From CANJIV01 sp046330225 (lineage in GTDB: Bacteria > Actinomycetota > Thermoleophilia > Solirubrobacterales > Solirubrobacteraceae): a DNA stretch of 64,000 nucleotides. Each line of letters opens with the position of its first letter. The first letter of the stretch is position 1. Where the stretch lies: assembly GCA_046330225.1 (NCBI GenBank), contig JAXLTD010000002.1, positions 372,001 through 436,000 of the forward strand, read 5' to 3'. This document shows, one piece after another, positions 42,789-51,428 of this stretch. The position numbers and the translations under genes were made by a program. The notes under the pieces are model-generated. The model did no database searches, was not told where the DNA came from, and saw only the letters and a program-made list of their open reading frames with translations.

Positions 42789-43516
42789 TGCGCGCGGCAC
42801 TGGCCGCGCTGGCGGCTGGCGCGGCGCTGGCGGCCGCTGCCCCCGCCGGGGCGGCACCGGCGTCCGGCCCGCGCCTGGCCGCCGGCGTGCTCTCCGACGA
42901 GCGCACCGTCACGCGCTGGGCCCACGCCGACGTCGCCGCGCTGGCCCGTGCCCGGCCGTCGGCCTGGGCCCGGCCGGTCGCCCGCCTGCGCTACTACACC
43001 GAGGACGGCTACCCGGACGTCTACCTCCTCCTGCGCCGCCGCATCGACGCCGTCGGGCGGGAGTGGATCCGCGTGCGGATCGCGCGGCGCCCGAACGGCC
43101 AGGCCGGCTGGGTGCCGCGGGCCGCGCTTGGCCCGATCCACACCGTGACGGCGGCGCTCGTGATCGACCGCCGGCGGCTGCGGGCGACGCTGTACCGCGC
43201 GGGGCGCCGCGTCTGGTCGGCGCCGGTCGGCGTCGGGAAGCGCAGCACGCCGACGCCGGCCGGCCGGTTCTGGATCCGCGAGCGCTTCGCGGTCCCGGGA
43301 CGCACGCTCTACGGCCCCTACGCGTTCGGCACGAGCGCCTATTCGCGGCTGAGCGACTGGCCGCGCGGCGGCGTCGTCGGCCTGCACGGGACCGACGAGC
43401 CGTGGCTCGTCCCGGGACGTCCCTCGCACGGCTGCATTCGCCTGCGCAACCGCGACATCCGCTGGCTGGCCCGCGGCCAGCGGCTGCCGATCGGCACGCC
43501 GCTGCGGATCATCTAG
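42788..43516 (+). CDS. L,D-transpeptidase (YkuD domain), secreted
   Basis: A 242-residue exported enzyme that makes 3-3 peptidoglycan cross-links or attaches proteins. An alanine-rich signal peptide (1-25) is followed by an SH3-like region (about 40-110: YYTEDGYPDVYLLLRRR ... WIRVRIARRPNGQAGWVPRAAL) and a YkuD domain. The active site HGTDEPWLVPGRPSHGCIRL (about 200-220) has the catalytic SHGC. Length and domain order are normal for actinobacterial enzymes. Overlap with yjbQ by 1 nt suggests coupling. Confidence 0.93.
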   Translation: MRAALAALAAGAALAAAAPAGAAPASGPRLAAGVLSDERTVTRWAHADVAALARARPSAWARPVARLRYYTEDGYPDVYLLLRRRIDAVGREWIRVRIARRPNGQAGWVPRAALGPIHTVTAALVIDRRRLRATLYRAGRRVWSAPVGVGKRSTPTPAGRFWIRERFAVPGRTLYGPYAFGTSAYSRLSDWPRGGVVGLHGTDEPWLVPGRPSHGCIRLRNRDIRWLARGQRLPIGTPLRII

Positions 43517-43523
43517 CCCGGCC

Positions 43524-45698
43524 TCAGCCGGTGAAGCTCGGGCCGGCGGCGCGGGCCGGCCGCACGCGCACCCGCGCCGTGGCGGCGTTGTCGCGCAGGC
43601 GCGGCTCGACTGTCTCGGTGCGCACGACAACCATGTTGGGGTAGCTCCCCACGCGGTCGGGGCGCACGCGGGCGGTGACCGTGACCGTGCGGCCCGGCGC
43701 GATGTTGCCGAGGAAGCAGATCGGCCCTCCGGCCAGCTGGCAGCGGCCCTGCGACACCTTGAGCGCCACGATCTTGCCGGTCTTCTGGAGCACCTCGTTG
43801 GCGATCACGTTCTCCGCGGTCGCGGCTCCGCGGTTGGCCACCGTGATCCGGTACGGGATGGTCTCGCCGAGGCGGACCGTCGTGCGCAGCGCCTTCTTCG
43901 TGATCACGACCTGGGTCTCGGGCACCGCCGGGTTGTCCGGGCCGGGCGGCTGCGGCGGCACGGGCGGCTCGGGCGTGCGGCTGAACGCGTTCGTGAACGT
44001 GCAGTCGATCGTCGGGTTTGCCGCGGTGAGGCGGACCTCGATGCGTCCCTCTGAGGAGGGGACTGGCCGGCCGTCGCACTCGACGAGCACCAGGTCCCAG
44101 CTGCCGCCGCTCGCGCCGCCGCGCGGCCGGGTCTCCTGGATGGAGTACGTGCCCAGGGCGATCCCGTTCGTGTCGTCCCCGGCCGCCGTGGCCGGCGTGC
44201 CGATCTCGGTGGTGGTCGCCGACTGCTCGAAGGAGACGGACGGATCCGCGTCGGGGGTGATGACGAAGCCGGCCGTGCCCAGGGCCCCCGTCGTGACCTT
44301 GCGCAGGATGATGCGGCCCTTCGGGGTGAAGACGTTCGTGAACGTGCAGGCCTTGCCGGCGCCCGACGCGATGGTGACGTCGACGCTGAGGCCGCCGGAC
44401 CGCGGGGCCGCCGCGGTGCCGTCGCATTCGACGGAGGCGAGCCGCCAGGTGCCGCCCGAGGTTTCGGGCACGTCCTCGGTGATGCGGTAGCGGCCCGCGG
44501 GCAGGTCGAGGCGCTCCGGGCGGGCGGCGAAGGCCACGTCCTCGTCGGTGGTGGTCGCCACCGCATGCTCGGTGGCGGCGTTCCCCTCGAGCGGATCGAC
44601 GGCGAAGCGGAACGTTCCGATCCCGCCCTTGGTCACCTTGCGCAGCGACAGGCCGCCGGGCGGCGGCACGAACGCGTTGACGTAGGTGCAGCGCACCGTG
44701 TCGCCGGCGGCGAGGCGCACCGAGGCCGCGGCCGACGCGAGGTTCGTCGTGGTCGTGCTGTCCTGCGTCGCGCTCGTGCAGCGCAGGTCGGCGAGGCGGT
44801 AGTTCGGGGGCACGATCTCCCTGAACGACCACGGCGTGCCGCCGGCGGGCACTTCGGCCCGGTAGAACGTCGCCTCCGCCGGCTGGCTGTTGCGCACCGC
44901 GAGGCTGAAGTCGCCGCCGGGGTTGAACGAGATGTTCCCGTTGAAAGCGAATGTCTCGTCGGTCCCGGCCGGGGCCTTCACCTCCTTGCGGACGATGATC
45001 GTCCCGCTCGTGGGCGGCGGCTTGACGTAGTAGGCGAAGCAGAAGACGTGGGTCGCGCCGTTCGGGTAGCTGATCCACTCGACGTTGTCGCCGTTGAGGT
45101 TGTCGATCGCGCAGCGCAGCGCCCCGAACCCGTACTGGCCCGGGAAGGGGATGTTCAGGATCGGGTCGGTGGTCGTGCCGCCCTGGATCCACAGGCGGTT
45201 GGCCTGCGTGGCCAGGTTCGCCTCCTCCGCGGTCAGGGCAAACGTGACCGCCCCGTCGATCGTGCGCCCGGTCGGATTGGAGTTGCTGTCGAGCAGCGGC
45301 ACCGAGTCCTGGGTGGTGATGTCGCGGGCGAACGGGCTCGTGACGATGGACAGGGAGCCCCACGGCCCGCTCACCGCGCGGGACTTGTACCCCCGGCCGA
45401 GCGTGAACTTCCAGTCGCTGATCGGGCGGCACAGGGGCTGGCTGGCCCGCTCGATGTCGGGGTCGATCGCCTGGCCGGCGGCATAGGGCGTGTCCTTCCC
45501 GAGGTCGCGCAGGCTCTCCTGGATGTTGTTGCGGGCGCGGTTGGCTCGGATTGCGCTGTACGTCGGGCACTCACGGGCGGCCACGGTCACGTAGACGGGC
45601 TTGGATGCCGCGCCGGCGGTCGCCGGCAGCAGCCCGAGGCCGGCGGCGGCGAGCGCGAGCAGGAGGGAGGGGGGGAGACGGCGGCGCACGGCGGGCAC
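43524..45698 (-). CDS. Large secreted protein with repeated beta-sandwich domains
   Basis: A 724-residue exported protein. A signal peptide (LLLALAAAGLGLLPATAGAA, about 12-31) is followed by a unique domain (about 35-225) with conserved-looking cysteines. At least three repeats of about 100 residues follow, each opening with [IL]xRKV and closing with C-T-[FY]-x-N-x-F (CTYVNAF, CTFTNVF, CTFTNAF), the pattern of prealbumin/SpaA-like domains. A DUF11-type domain (about 590-700, TVRLGETIPYRITVANRGAATAENVIANEVL) ends the protein. No LPXTG or C-terminal helix is visible, so it is probably released or held non-covalently. GTG 45698 has GAGGGG upstream. Adhesin or surface-layer role is inference. Confidence 0.8.
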   Translation of the reverse strand: MPAVRRRLPPSLLLALAAAGLGLLPATAGAASKPVYVTVAARECPTYSAIRANRARNNIQESLRDLGKDTPYAAGQAIDPDIERASQPLCRPISDWKFTLGRGYKSRAVSGPWGSLSIVTSPFARDITTQDSVPLLDSNSNPTGRTIDGAVTFALTAEEANLATQANRLWIQGGTTTDPILNIPFPGQYGFGALRCAIDNLNGDNVEWISYPNGATHVFCFAYYVKPPPTSGTIIVRKEVKAPAGTDETFAFNGNISFNPGGDFSLAVRNSQPAEATFYRAEVPAGGTPWSFREIVPPNYRLADLRCTSATQDSTTTTNLASAAASVRLAAGDTVRCTYVNAFVPPPGGLSLRKVTKGGIGTFRFAVDPLEGNAATEHAVATTTDEDVAFAARPERLDLPAGRYRITEDVPETSGGTWRLASVECDGTAAAPRSGGLSVDVTIASGAGKACTFTNVFTPKGRIILRKVTTGALGTAGFVITPDADPSVSFEQSATTTEIGTPATAAGDDTNGIALGTYSIQETRPRGGASGGSWDLVLVECDGRPVPSSEGRIEVRLTAANPTIDCTFTNAFSRTPEPPVPPQPPGPDNPAVPETQVVITKKALRTTVRLGETIPYRITVANRGAATAENVIANEVLQKTGKIVALKVSQGRCQLAGGPICFLGNIAPGRTVTVTARVRPDRVGSYPNMVVVRTETVEPRLRDNAATARVRVRPARAAGPSFTG

Positions 45699-45737
45699 GG
45701 TAGCCCCTCGGTCGGCGTCTGTGCCGAAACTGGACGA

Positions 45738-46163
45738 TCAGGTGAGGTCGTCCGGCCCGCGCGCGTCGGGCCCGGCGTAGATCTGGGATTCGACGGCGGC
45801 GAACAGGGCCAGGACGACCGCCAGGGCCGCGAGGAGAATCGTGCCGCCGGTCCCGATGCCGAGGTCGGCGCCGATCAGCCAGGCGCCGATCTGCACGACC
45901 ATGAGGCCCTTGGCGATCGCCGAGGCCGCGGCGACGGGACGGGCCAGGGCCTCCGGCCGCCGGGCCGCGTAGAACAGCAGCCAGGCGGCGGCCAGCAGCA
46001 GCGCGCCGCCAAACTGCACGAACAGCGCCGGGCGCGCCTGCGGCAGGTCCAGCGTGCGGTAGAGGCCGTCCCAGCTGCCCGCCAGCAGCAGGAGGCCAAG
46101 GAGGACGGAGAGGGTGCCGTCGGCCCGGAGGACCTGCTGGATCTGGCGGCGGGTCACGCGCAC
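45738..46163 (-). CDS. Four-helix membrane protein, function unknown
   Basis: A 141-residue hydrophobic protein with four helices (about 17-32, 47-66, 78-99 and 104-124) and a basic N-terminus (RVTRRQIQQVLRADG). Not recognised. GTG start at 46163. It lies between the secreted repeat protein and the crotonase, all on the minus strand. Confidence 0.72.
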   Translation of the reverse strand: MRVTRRQIQQVLRADGTLSVLLGLLLLAGSWDGLYRTLDLPQARPALFVQFGGALLLAAAWLLFYAARRPEALARPVAAASAIAKGLMVVQIGAWLIGADLGIGTGGTILLAALAVVLALFAAVESQIYAGPDARGPDDLT

Positions 46164-46231
46164 ATGATCGCGGCCGCGGCGGCGCCGCGCGCCGCCGCCT
46201 CGGTCGCGCTGCGCCGCCGCCGCCGTGCCCG

Positions 46232-47002
46232 CTAGCGGCCCTGCCAGACCGGGTCGCGCTTCTCGGCGAAGGCGACGGCGCCCTCGCGGGCGTCCTGCGA
46301 CACGAAGACGGGGCCGGCGATCTCGCCCTGGCGCTCCCAGAACTCCTCCTGCGACCAGTCGGCCTGCGCCGCGAGGATCCGCTTCGTGGCGTCGAGCGCC
46401 AGCGGCCCGTTCGGCGTGATGCGCGCGGCGAGCGCGAGCGCCTCGTCGACTGCGGCACCGGGCTCGGCCAGGCGGTTGACGAGGCCGACCTCGTGGGCGC
46501 GCTCGGCCAGGATGGGGTCGCCGGTGAGCGCCAGCTCCATGGCGAGGTGGTAGGGCATCCGGCGCGGGAGGCGCAGGAGCGCGCCGCCGGCGGCCACGAG
46601 CGAGCGCTTGACCTCGGGAATCCCGAGCTTGGCGCCCCGCGCCGCGACGAGCAGGTCGCAGGCGAGGGCGATCTCCAGGCCGCCGGCCACCGCGAAGCCC
46701 TCGATCGCCGCGATGAGCGGCTTGTCGGCGCTGCGCTGGGCGATTCCCGCGAACCCGCGGTCGCCGACGTAGGGCCGCTCCCCGGCCACGAACGCCTTGA
46801 GGTCCATGCCCGCGCAGAACGCCCCGCCGGCGCCGGTGAGCACGCCGACCTGCAGCTCGGCGTCGGCGTCGAGCGCCTCGAGCGCGGCCGCGAGGCCGGC
46901 GGCCAGCGCGGCGTTGACCGCGTTGCGGGCCTCGGGCCGGTTGAGGGTGATCAGCAGCGCGCCGCCGCGGCGCTCGGTGAGGACGGGCTCGGTGTCGGGC
47001 AT
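46232..47002 (-). CDS. Enoyl-CoA hydratase/isomerase (crotonase)
   Basis: A 256-residue crotonase-superfamily protein acting on an acyl-CoA. The first oxyanion strand is GAFCAGMDLKAFVAGE (about 60-75) and the second GFAVAGGLEIALACDLLVAA (about 98-117), with the CoA-binding NRPEARNAVN near 22. The glutamate in AVAGGLEIALACD fits one catalytic position; the second Glu position reads IPEVKRSLVAAGG. Length is standard. It follows nucS by 11 nt and may be in the same transcript, though the functions are unrelated. Confidence 0.92.
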   Translation of the reverse strand: MPDTEPVLTERRGGALLITLNRPEARNAVNAALAAGLAAALEALDADAELQVGVLTGAGGAFCAGMDLKAFVAGERPYVGDRGFAGIAQRSADKPLIAAIEGFAVAGGLEIALACDLLVAARGAKLGIPEVKRSLVAAGGALLRLPRRMPYHLAMELALTGDPILAERAHEVGLVNRLAEPGAAVDEALALAARITPNGPLALDATKRILAAQADWSQEEFWERQGEIAGPVFVSQDAREGAVAFAEKRDPVWQGR

Positions 47003-47013
47003 GGCGCCGGAGG

Positions 47014-47679
47014 CTAGACGAACAGGGTGAGGTCCGGCTCGCGCTCGCCGCGCACGACGGCGAGGTCGACCTCGACCCACTCGATCCCGCGCGACTCGGC
47101 CAGCACGCGGGCCTGCGGCTTGACCGTCTGGGCGGCCAGGACGCCGCGGCACTCCGCCATCGCCGGGTCCAGCCGGATGCGCTCGAGGTAACGGGAGAGC
47201 TGCTCGACGGCGTCGATCGTGCCGATGCGCTTGATCTCCACGGCGATCCACTCGTCCTCGGGATCGCGGCACATGAGGTCGACCGGCCCGATGTCGGTCG
47301 GCCACTCGCGCCGCACGAGGCGGAAGCCCTCGCCGCACCAGTGCGGGGCGTCGGCCAGCGCCTCCTGCAGGTGGGCCTCGACGCCGTCCTTCTCCAGCGC
47401 CGCGGCCTCGCCCATGTCGTGCTCGACGTCGGAGAGCACCTCGGCGATGCGGATCTCGAGCTTGTCCTCGCCCTTGAGCTTGCGGACCTCGAGGCCCTCG
47501 GCGGTCTCCTCCAGCACGCAGGGCGGGGTCATCCAGTTCTGGGGCTTGAAGCCCCCGGTGTCGGCGTGGACCATCACCGACCCGTCGGACTTCACCATGA
47601 TCAGCCGCAGGGCCTCCGGAAGCACGGCGTCGAGGCGGCCGGAGTAGCGGACTTCGCAGCGGGCGACGATGAGGCGCAT
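47014..47679 (-). CDS. nucS: Mismatch-specific endonuclease NucS/EndoMS
   Basis: A 221-residue NucS enzyme that cleaves both strands at mismatches and replaces MutSL repair in many actinobacteria. The N-terminal DNA-binding/dimerisation domain (1-100) starts MRLIVARCEVRYSGRLDAVLP. The RecB-like nuclease domain holds GPVDLMCRDPEDEWIAVEIKRIG with the D-ExK catalytic residues (near 132-150), then QLSRYLERI. The C-terminal DLTLFV resembles the beta-clamp-binding peptide found at the NucS terminus. Start ATG 47679. The next plus-strand gene diverges 108 bp away. Confidence 0.95.
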   Translation of the reverse strand: MRLIVARCEVRYSGRLDAVLPEALRLIMVKSDGSVMVHADTGGFKPQNWMTPPCVLEETAEGLEVRKLKGEDKLEIRIAEVLSDVEHDMGEAAALEKDGVEAHLQEALADAPHWCGEGFRLVRREWPTDIGPVDLMCRDPEDEWIAVEIKRIGTIDAVEQLSRYLERIRLDPAMAECRGVLAAQTVKPQARVLAESRGIEWVEVDLAVVRGEREPDLTLFV

Positions 47680-47727
47680 GGGGCGGCAACGGTACGAGGG
47701 GGACCGGACCGACTCTGACCATCCGAC

Positions 47728-47757
47728 TTGAACGCGCCACGATGGCGCCGATACGCT
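47728..47757 (+). promoter_or_regulatory. Promoter TTGAAC-N18-TACGCT
   Basis: A clear -35/-10 pair with 18-nt spacer upstream of the small protein at 47788. Predicted start near 47764 gives a leader of about 24 nt containing GAGGGGAG. Confidence 0.65.
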
Positions 47758-47787
47758 CGGGCCAAGCGACGAGGGGAGATGGTCTCG

Positions 47788-48078
47788 ATGTTCGTGCGTG
47801 CGGTGCGGTTCACTGGCGTGACGCAGGAGCGGGTCGATGCCGTTGTGGCCCGCATCGAGGAGTCGGACGGCCCGCCGCCCGGCGTCCCCGCCACGGGCTT
47901 GCAGGTGCTGTTCGACGCCGAGCAGGGCACGGCGGTCGTCCTCCAGATGTTTGACACGGCGGCCGACATGGCGGCGGCCGAGGCCGCGTTCAGCGCGATG
48001 GATCCCGGTGAGACGCCAGGCACCCGCGCGTCCGTCGACCGCTGCGAGGTCAAGCTCGAGCGCAGCGTGCCGGCGTAG
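47788..48078 (+). CDS. Small ABM-fold-like protein, function unknown
   Basis: A 96-residue protein beginning MFVRAVRFTGVTQERVDAVVARIEESDGPPPG. The alternation of strands and helices (VLFDAEQGTAVVLQMFDTAADMAAAEAAFSAM) resembles dimeric alpha/beta-barrel (antibiotic biosynthesis monooxygenase-like) proteins, with no catalytic signature. ATG 47788 is chosen because GGGGAG is 10 nt upstream; ATG 47779 is too close to it. Confidence 0.72.
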   Translation: MFVRAVRFTGVTQERVDAVVARIEESDGPPPGVPATGLQVLFDAEQGTAVVLQMFDTAADMAAAEAAFSAMDPGETPGTRASVDRCEVKLERSVPA

Positions 48079-48109
48079 CGGCAGGCCAGCCCGCCGCAGG
48101 GGTCAGCTG

Positions 48110-48130
48110 GCCGGCGGCGAACCCGCCGGC
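48110..48130 (+). promoter_or_regulatory. Hairpin abutting the cupin start codon
   Basis: GCCGGCGG (48110-48117) and CCGCCGGC (48123-48130) form a perfect 8-bp stem with a 5-nt loop ending at the base before ATG 48131. It would occupy the ribosome-binding region, and no Shine-Dalgarno is seen. Confidence 0.4.
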
Positions 48131-48613
48131 ATGACCCGCCCCAATCTCGGCACCCCGCACTTCGACGAGCTGCGCGACCGCGACGGCTTCCGCGTGCACC
48201 GCGCGCGGATCGGCCAGCAGGTCGGCGCGGAGCGGCTCGGCCTCAGCCTGTGGGAGCTTCCCGCCGGCGAGGCCGCCTACCCCTATCACCTGCACCTCAC
48301 CGAGGAGGAGGCCGTCGTCGTCCTCGCGGGGCGCCCGTCGCTGCGCACGCCCGCCGGCTGGGAGGAGCTCGAGGAGGGCGACGTCGTCTCGTTCCCGGCC
48401 GGCGAGGCCGGGGCGCATCAGATCGTCAACCGCAGCGGCGCCCCCGTGCGCTTCCTGGCCGTGAGCACGAGCGGCGACCCCGACATCGTCCTGTACCCGG
48501 ACTCCGGCAAGGTCGGCGCGGCCGAGCGCCGGCCCGACGGCAGCGGGCTGCGCCTGTTCTTCCGCCAGGCCGACGCGGTCGACTACTGGGAGGGCGAGCA
48601 CCCGCCGGCCTGA
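48131..48613 (+). CDS. Cupin-domain protein
   Basis: A 160-residue single-domain cupin. The metal-binding motifs are YPYHLHLTEEEAVVVLAGRPSLRT (near 51-74; the two His and the Glu fit motif 1) and AGEAGAHQIVNRSGAPVRFLAVST (near 92-115; His of motif 2). C-terminal DYWEGEHPPA is typical of conserved actinobacterial cupins annotated only by fold. Substrate unknown. It converges on the polyamine transporter operon, 9 bp away. Confidence 0.88.
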   Translation: MTRPNLGTPHFDELRDRDGFRVHRARIGQQVGAERLGLSLWELPAGEAAYPYHLHLTEEEAVVVLAGRPSLRTPAGWEELEEGDVVSFPAGEAGAHQIVNRSGAPVRFLAVSTSGDPDIVLYPDSGKVGAAERRPDGSGLRLFFRQADAVDYWEGEHPPA

Positions 48614-48622
48614 CGGCCCGGC

Positions 48623-49438
48623 TCACTCCCCCTGGACGACCCGGGACCCCGCGCCCTCGTCGCGCATGAGGTAGGCGGCGATGCCGATCATCGGCAGGGA
48701 GATGATGAGGATCACCGTGGCCACTGCGTTGACCTCGGGCAGGTTCTGGGCGTTGCGGAAGGCGCCGAGGATCCACAGCGGCAGCGTCTGCGTGTCGGCG
48801 CCGGCCAGGAAGAACGTCACGGCGATCTCGTCGAAGGAGAGCGCGAACGCCAGCAGCGCGCCGGCGATCACCGCCGTGCGGATCGACGGCAGCGTGACCC
48901 GCCAGAACGTCTGGAACCCGCTCGCGCCGAGGTCGCGCGAGGCCTCCTCGAGGGACGGCGGCAGCCGCCGCAGCCGGGCCAGCACGTTGTTGAAGACGAG
49001 CACGATGCAGAACGTCACGTGGCCGATGATCACCGTGGTGATGCCGAGATCGGTGTTCGTGAACAGGAAGAACGACGCGAGCGCCACGCCGGTGATCACG
49101 CCCGGCAGGATGATCGGGAGGATCACCGCGAAGTTGATCGCCTGCTTGCCCCAGAACCGGTAGCGGGCGAAGGCGAAGGCCAGGCTCGTCCCGAGGGCCA
49201 GCGCGATCACCGTGGCGATCGCGGCGATCTCGATCGAGAGCACGGCGGCGTCCTTGGGCGCCTGGTCGTCCGCGAGCTTGCTGAACCACTTCGTGGAGAA
49301 CCCGGGGAACGGCCACGAGTTGATGTTGGTCTTGTTGAAGGCGTAGAGGACGATCAGCGCGAGCGGGATGTACATGAACAGGTAGACGAGCGCCGCGGCG
49401 GCGCCGAACCCCCACTTCGAGCCGCGCGAGGCCGCCAT
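48623..49438 (-). CDS. potC: Spermidine/putrescine-type ABC transporter permease PotC
   Basis: A 271-residue inner-membrane permease with about six helices. The ABC EAA loop is EEASRDLGASGFQTFWRVTLPSIRTAVIAG near 165-195. The N-terminus VYLFMYIPLALIVLYAFN is typical PotC. Last gene of the potA-D-B-C order, overlapping potB by 1 nt. Confidence 0.92.
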   Translation of the reverse strand: MAASRGSKWGFGAAAALVYLFMYIPLALIVLYAFNKTNINSWPFPGFSTKWFSKLADDQAPKDAAVLSIEIAAIATVIALALGTSLAFAFARYRFWGKQAINFAVILPIILPGVITGVALASFFLFTNTDLGITTVIIGHVTFCIVLVFNNVLARLRRLPPSLEEASRDLGASGFQTFWRVTLPSIRTAVIAGALLAFALSFDEIAVTFFLAGADTQTLPLWILGAFRNAQNLPEVNAVATVILIISLPMIGIAAYLMRDEGAGSRVVQGE

Positions 49439-50325
49439 CAGAGGTTCTCCATCGCGCCGGTGCGCCGCGACAGCGCCAGGAAGCCCATGAGCGTCACGAG
49501 GGTCAGCGTCGCCAGCGCCGCCCCGAACGGGAAGTCGGCGGCCACGCCGAAGCGGTCCTTGATCGCCGAGCCGAGCACCTGCTCGCCGCCGCCGACGAGC
49601 TGGGGCGCGACGAAGTCGCCCATGCTCAGCGCGAAGACGAAGATCGAGCCGGCCACGATCCCGGGGAAGGCGAGCGGCAGCACGACGCGCCGGAAGGTCG
49701 TGAACGCGCTGCCGCCGAGGTCGCGCGAGGCCTCGAGGAAGGAGTCGGGGATCTTCTCCAGCGCGGTGAAGATCGGCAGGACCATGAACGGCAGCCACAC
49801 ATAGGCCCAGGTCAGGGCGATCGCCTTCTCGTTGTAGAGGAAGGCGCTGGAGGGCGTGCTCAGGATGCCGAGGTCGATCAGCACCTGGTTCAGCACGCCC
49901 TGGGAGCCGAGGATCGTGCGCCAGGCGAAGATCCGCACGAGGATCGAGGACCACAGCGGCACGACGACCAGCAGGAACAGCAGCGTCCGCCACTTCGGCG
50001 CGGCGATGCGCGCCATGAACCAGGCCAGCGGGAAGGCAAGCGCGATGTCGACGAGCGTCACGATCCCCGACAGGAGCAGCGTGCGGCCGTAGATGCGCAG
50101 CCACAGGCCGCCCTGCCCCGTGAAGAGCTTGTCGTAGTTGTCCAGCGTCCACTTGCGGACGAGCTCGGCGGTGAAGACGTCCTGCTGCCACAGCGACGTG
50201 AGCAGCAGGAGGAAGAGCGCGACCAGGTAGAAGACGAACAGCCACACCACGGCCGGCCCGAGCAGGAGCCCGAGCCGGCCGCGGGGATGGGCGTAGAGCG
50301 CCCGGGAGAGCGACTTCGTGCTCAG
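49438..50325 (-). CDS. potB: Spermidine/putrescine-type ABC transporter permease PotB
   Basis: A 295-residue permease with six helices and the EAA loop LEASRDLGGSAFTTFRRVVLPLAFPGIVAG near 190-220. Start is unusual: homology begins at LSTKSLSRALYAHPRG, and the only start-like codon there is CTG 50325-50323, which overlaps the potD stop (CTGA) exactly as GTGA overlaps do elsewhere; GAGG lies 7 nt upstream. The next in-frame ATG upstream (50442) is deep inside potD. It pairs with PotC to form the membrane channel. Confidence 0.9.
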   Translation of the reverse strand: MSTKSLSRALYAHPRGRLGLLLGPAVVWLFVFYLVALFLLLLTSLWQQDVFTAELVRKWTLDNYDKLFTGQGGLWLRIYGRTLLLSGIVTLVDIALAFPLAWFMARIAAPKWRTLLFLLVVVPLWSSILVRIFAWRTILGSQGVLNQVLIDLGILSTPSSAFLYNEKAIALTWAYVWLPFMVLPIFTALEKIPDSFLEASRDLGGSAFTTFRRVVLPLAFPGIVAGSIFVFALSMGDFVAPQLVGGGEQVLGSAIKDRFGVAADFPFGAALATLTLVTLMGFLALSRRTGAMENL

Positions 50326-51428
50326 CCCAGGACCTCGTTCCAGGCGTCGGTCCACTGCCGGTAGTTCGTCGGCTGGGTGGGCGTCTGCCAGTACTTGATG
50401 GACTCGTAGTAGTTCGTGTCCTTGATGTGCAGGTCCTTGCACTCCGCCGGCCCGACGACGTCACACGTCTTCAGGTTGGCGGGGCTGTACCCGGTCACGT
50501 CCACGAGCTGCTTCTGCACCTTGGGCGTGGTCACGTAGTTCATCCACTGGTAGGCGCAGATCGGGTGCTTGGCCCCCTTGGACAGCATCCAGGAGTCCGA
50601 CCAGCCCGTCACACCCTCCTTCGGGATGACCTCGCCGACGTTCATGCCGGCCTTCGTCAGGTCGTTGGTCATGAGCGGCCAGCCGGCGCCGTAGATGGCG
50701 TCGCCGGACTTGAACAGGGCCTCGAAGTCCGTGGCGAGCACCCAGTACTTGCGGACGAGCGGGCGCTGGGCCTTGAGCTTGTCCGTCACCTTCTGCAGGG
50801 TCGCCTCGTCGATCGAGTACGGGTCCTTCTGCCCGAAGAACTGCAGCGCCGGGTCGGCGATCTGGATCGGGTTGTTCGGGACCGTGATCTTGCCCTTGTT
50901 CGCCGGGTCGTAGATGACCGACCACGAGGTCGGCGGCGTCTTGACCTTGTCCTTGTTGTAGATCAGGACGTTCGCGCCCCACATGAACGAGATGCCGTAC
51001 TGCTTCCCGTTCTGGGAGTTGAAGTCCGGGGACTGGAGCTGCGGGGCCAGGTCCTTGAAGTTCGTCAGCTTCGACGTGTCTAGCTGCGCCACCGCGCCCG
51101 ACTTGATGGCGCGCAGCGAGGCGTCGCCCGAGAACGACGCGAGGTCGAACTGCGACCCGCCGCCGCTGCGGAACTTCGTGAACATCTCGTCGGACGTGCC
51201 GGCGTTGACCGTGTTGACCTTGCAGCCGGTCTGGGCCTCGAACGGCTTGACGAACGACTGGTCGGCGTAGCCCTCCCAGTTGACGAGGTTGAGCTGCCCC
51301 TCGCCCTTGGCGGTGATGTCCGGCCCGGTGACCGACGTGCTCTTGTCGCTGCTCGAACTGTCGCTGCCGCAGGCAGTGACGCCGAACAGCGCGGCCGCCG
51401 CGATGGCGACCACCAGCATGCTCCTCAT
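50322..51428 (-). CDS. potD: Spermidine/putrescine-type substrate-binding lipoprotein PotD
   Basis: A 368-residue extracellular binding protein. Signal peptide with lipobox GVTAC (about 15-20) for lipid anchoring, then GQLNLVNWEGYADQSFVKPFE (about 43), the usual NWxxY start of PotD-like proteins. Residues near 150 (SFMWGANVLIYNKDKV) and 230 (FKSGDAIYGAGWPLMTND) are typical. AGGAGG precedes ATG 51428, the strongest Shine-Dalgarno in the window. Overlaps potA by 4 nt. Polyamine specificity is by family; the ligand pocket was not checked residue by residue. Confidence 0.92.
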   Translation of the reverse strand: MRSMLVVAIAAAALFGVTACGSDSSSSDKSTSVTGPDITAKGEGQLNLVNWEGYADQSFVKPFEAQTGCKVNTVNAGTSDEMFTKFRSGGGSQFDLASFSGDASLRAIKSGAVAQLDTSKLTNFKDLAPQLQSPDFNSQNGKQYGISFMWGANVLIYNKDKVKTPPTSWSVIYDPANKGKITVPNNPIQIADPALQFFGQKDPYSIDEATLQKVTDKLKAQRPLVRKYWVLATDFEALFKSGDAIYGAGWPLMTNDLTKAGMNVGEVIPKEGVTGWSDSWMLSKGAKHPICAYQWMNYVTTPKVQKQLVDVTGYSPANLKTCDVVGPAECKDLHIKDTNYYESIKYWQTPTQPTNYRQWTDAWNEVLG

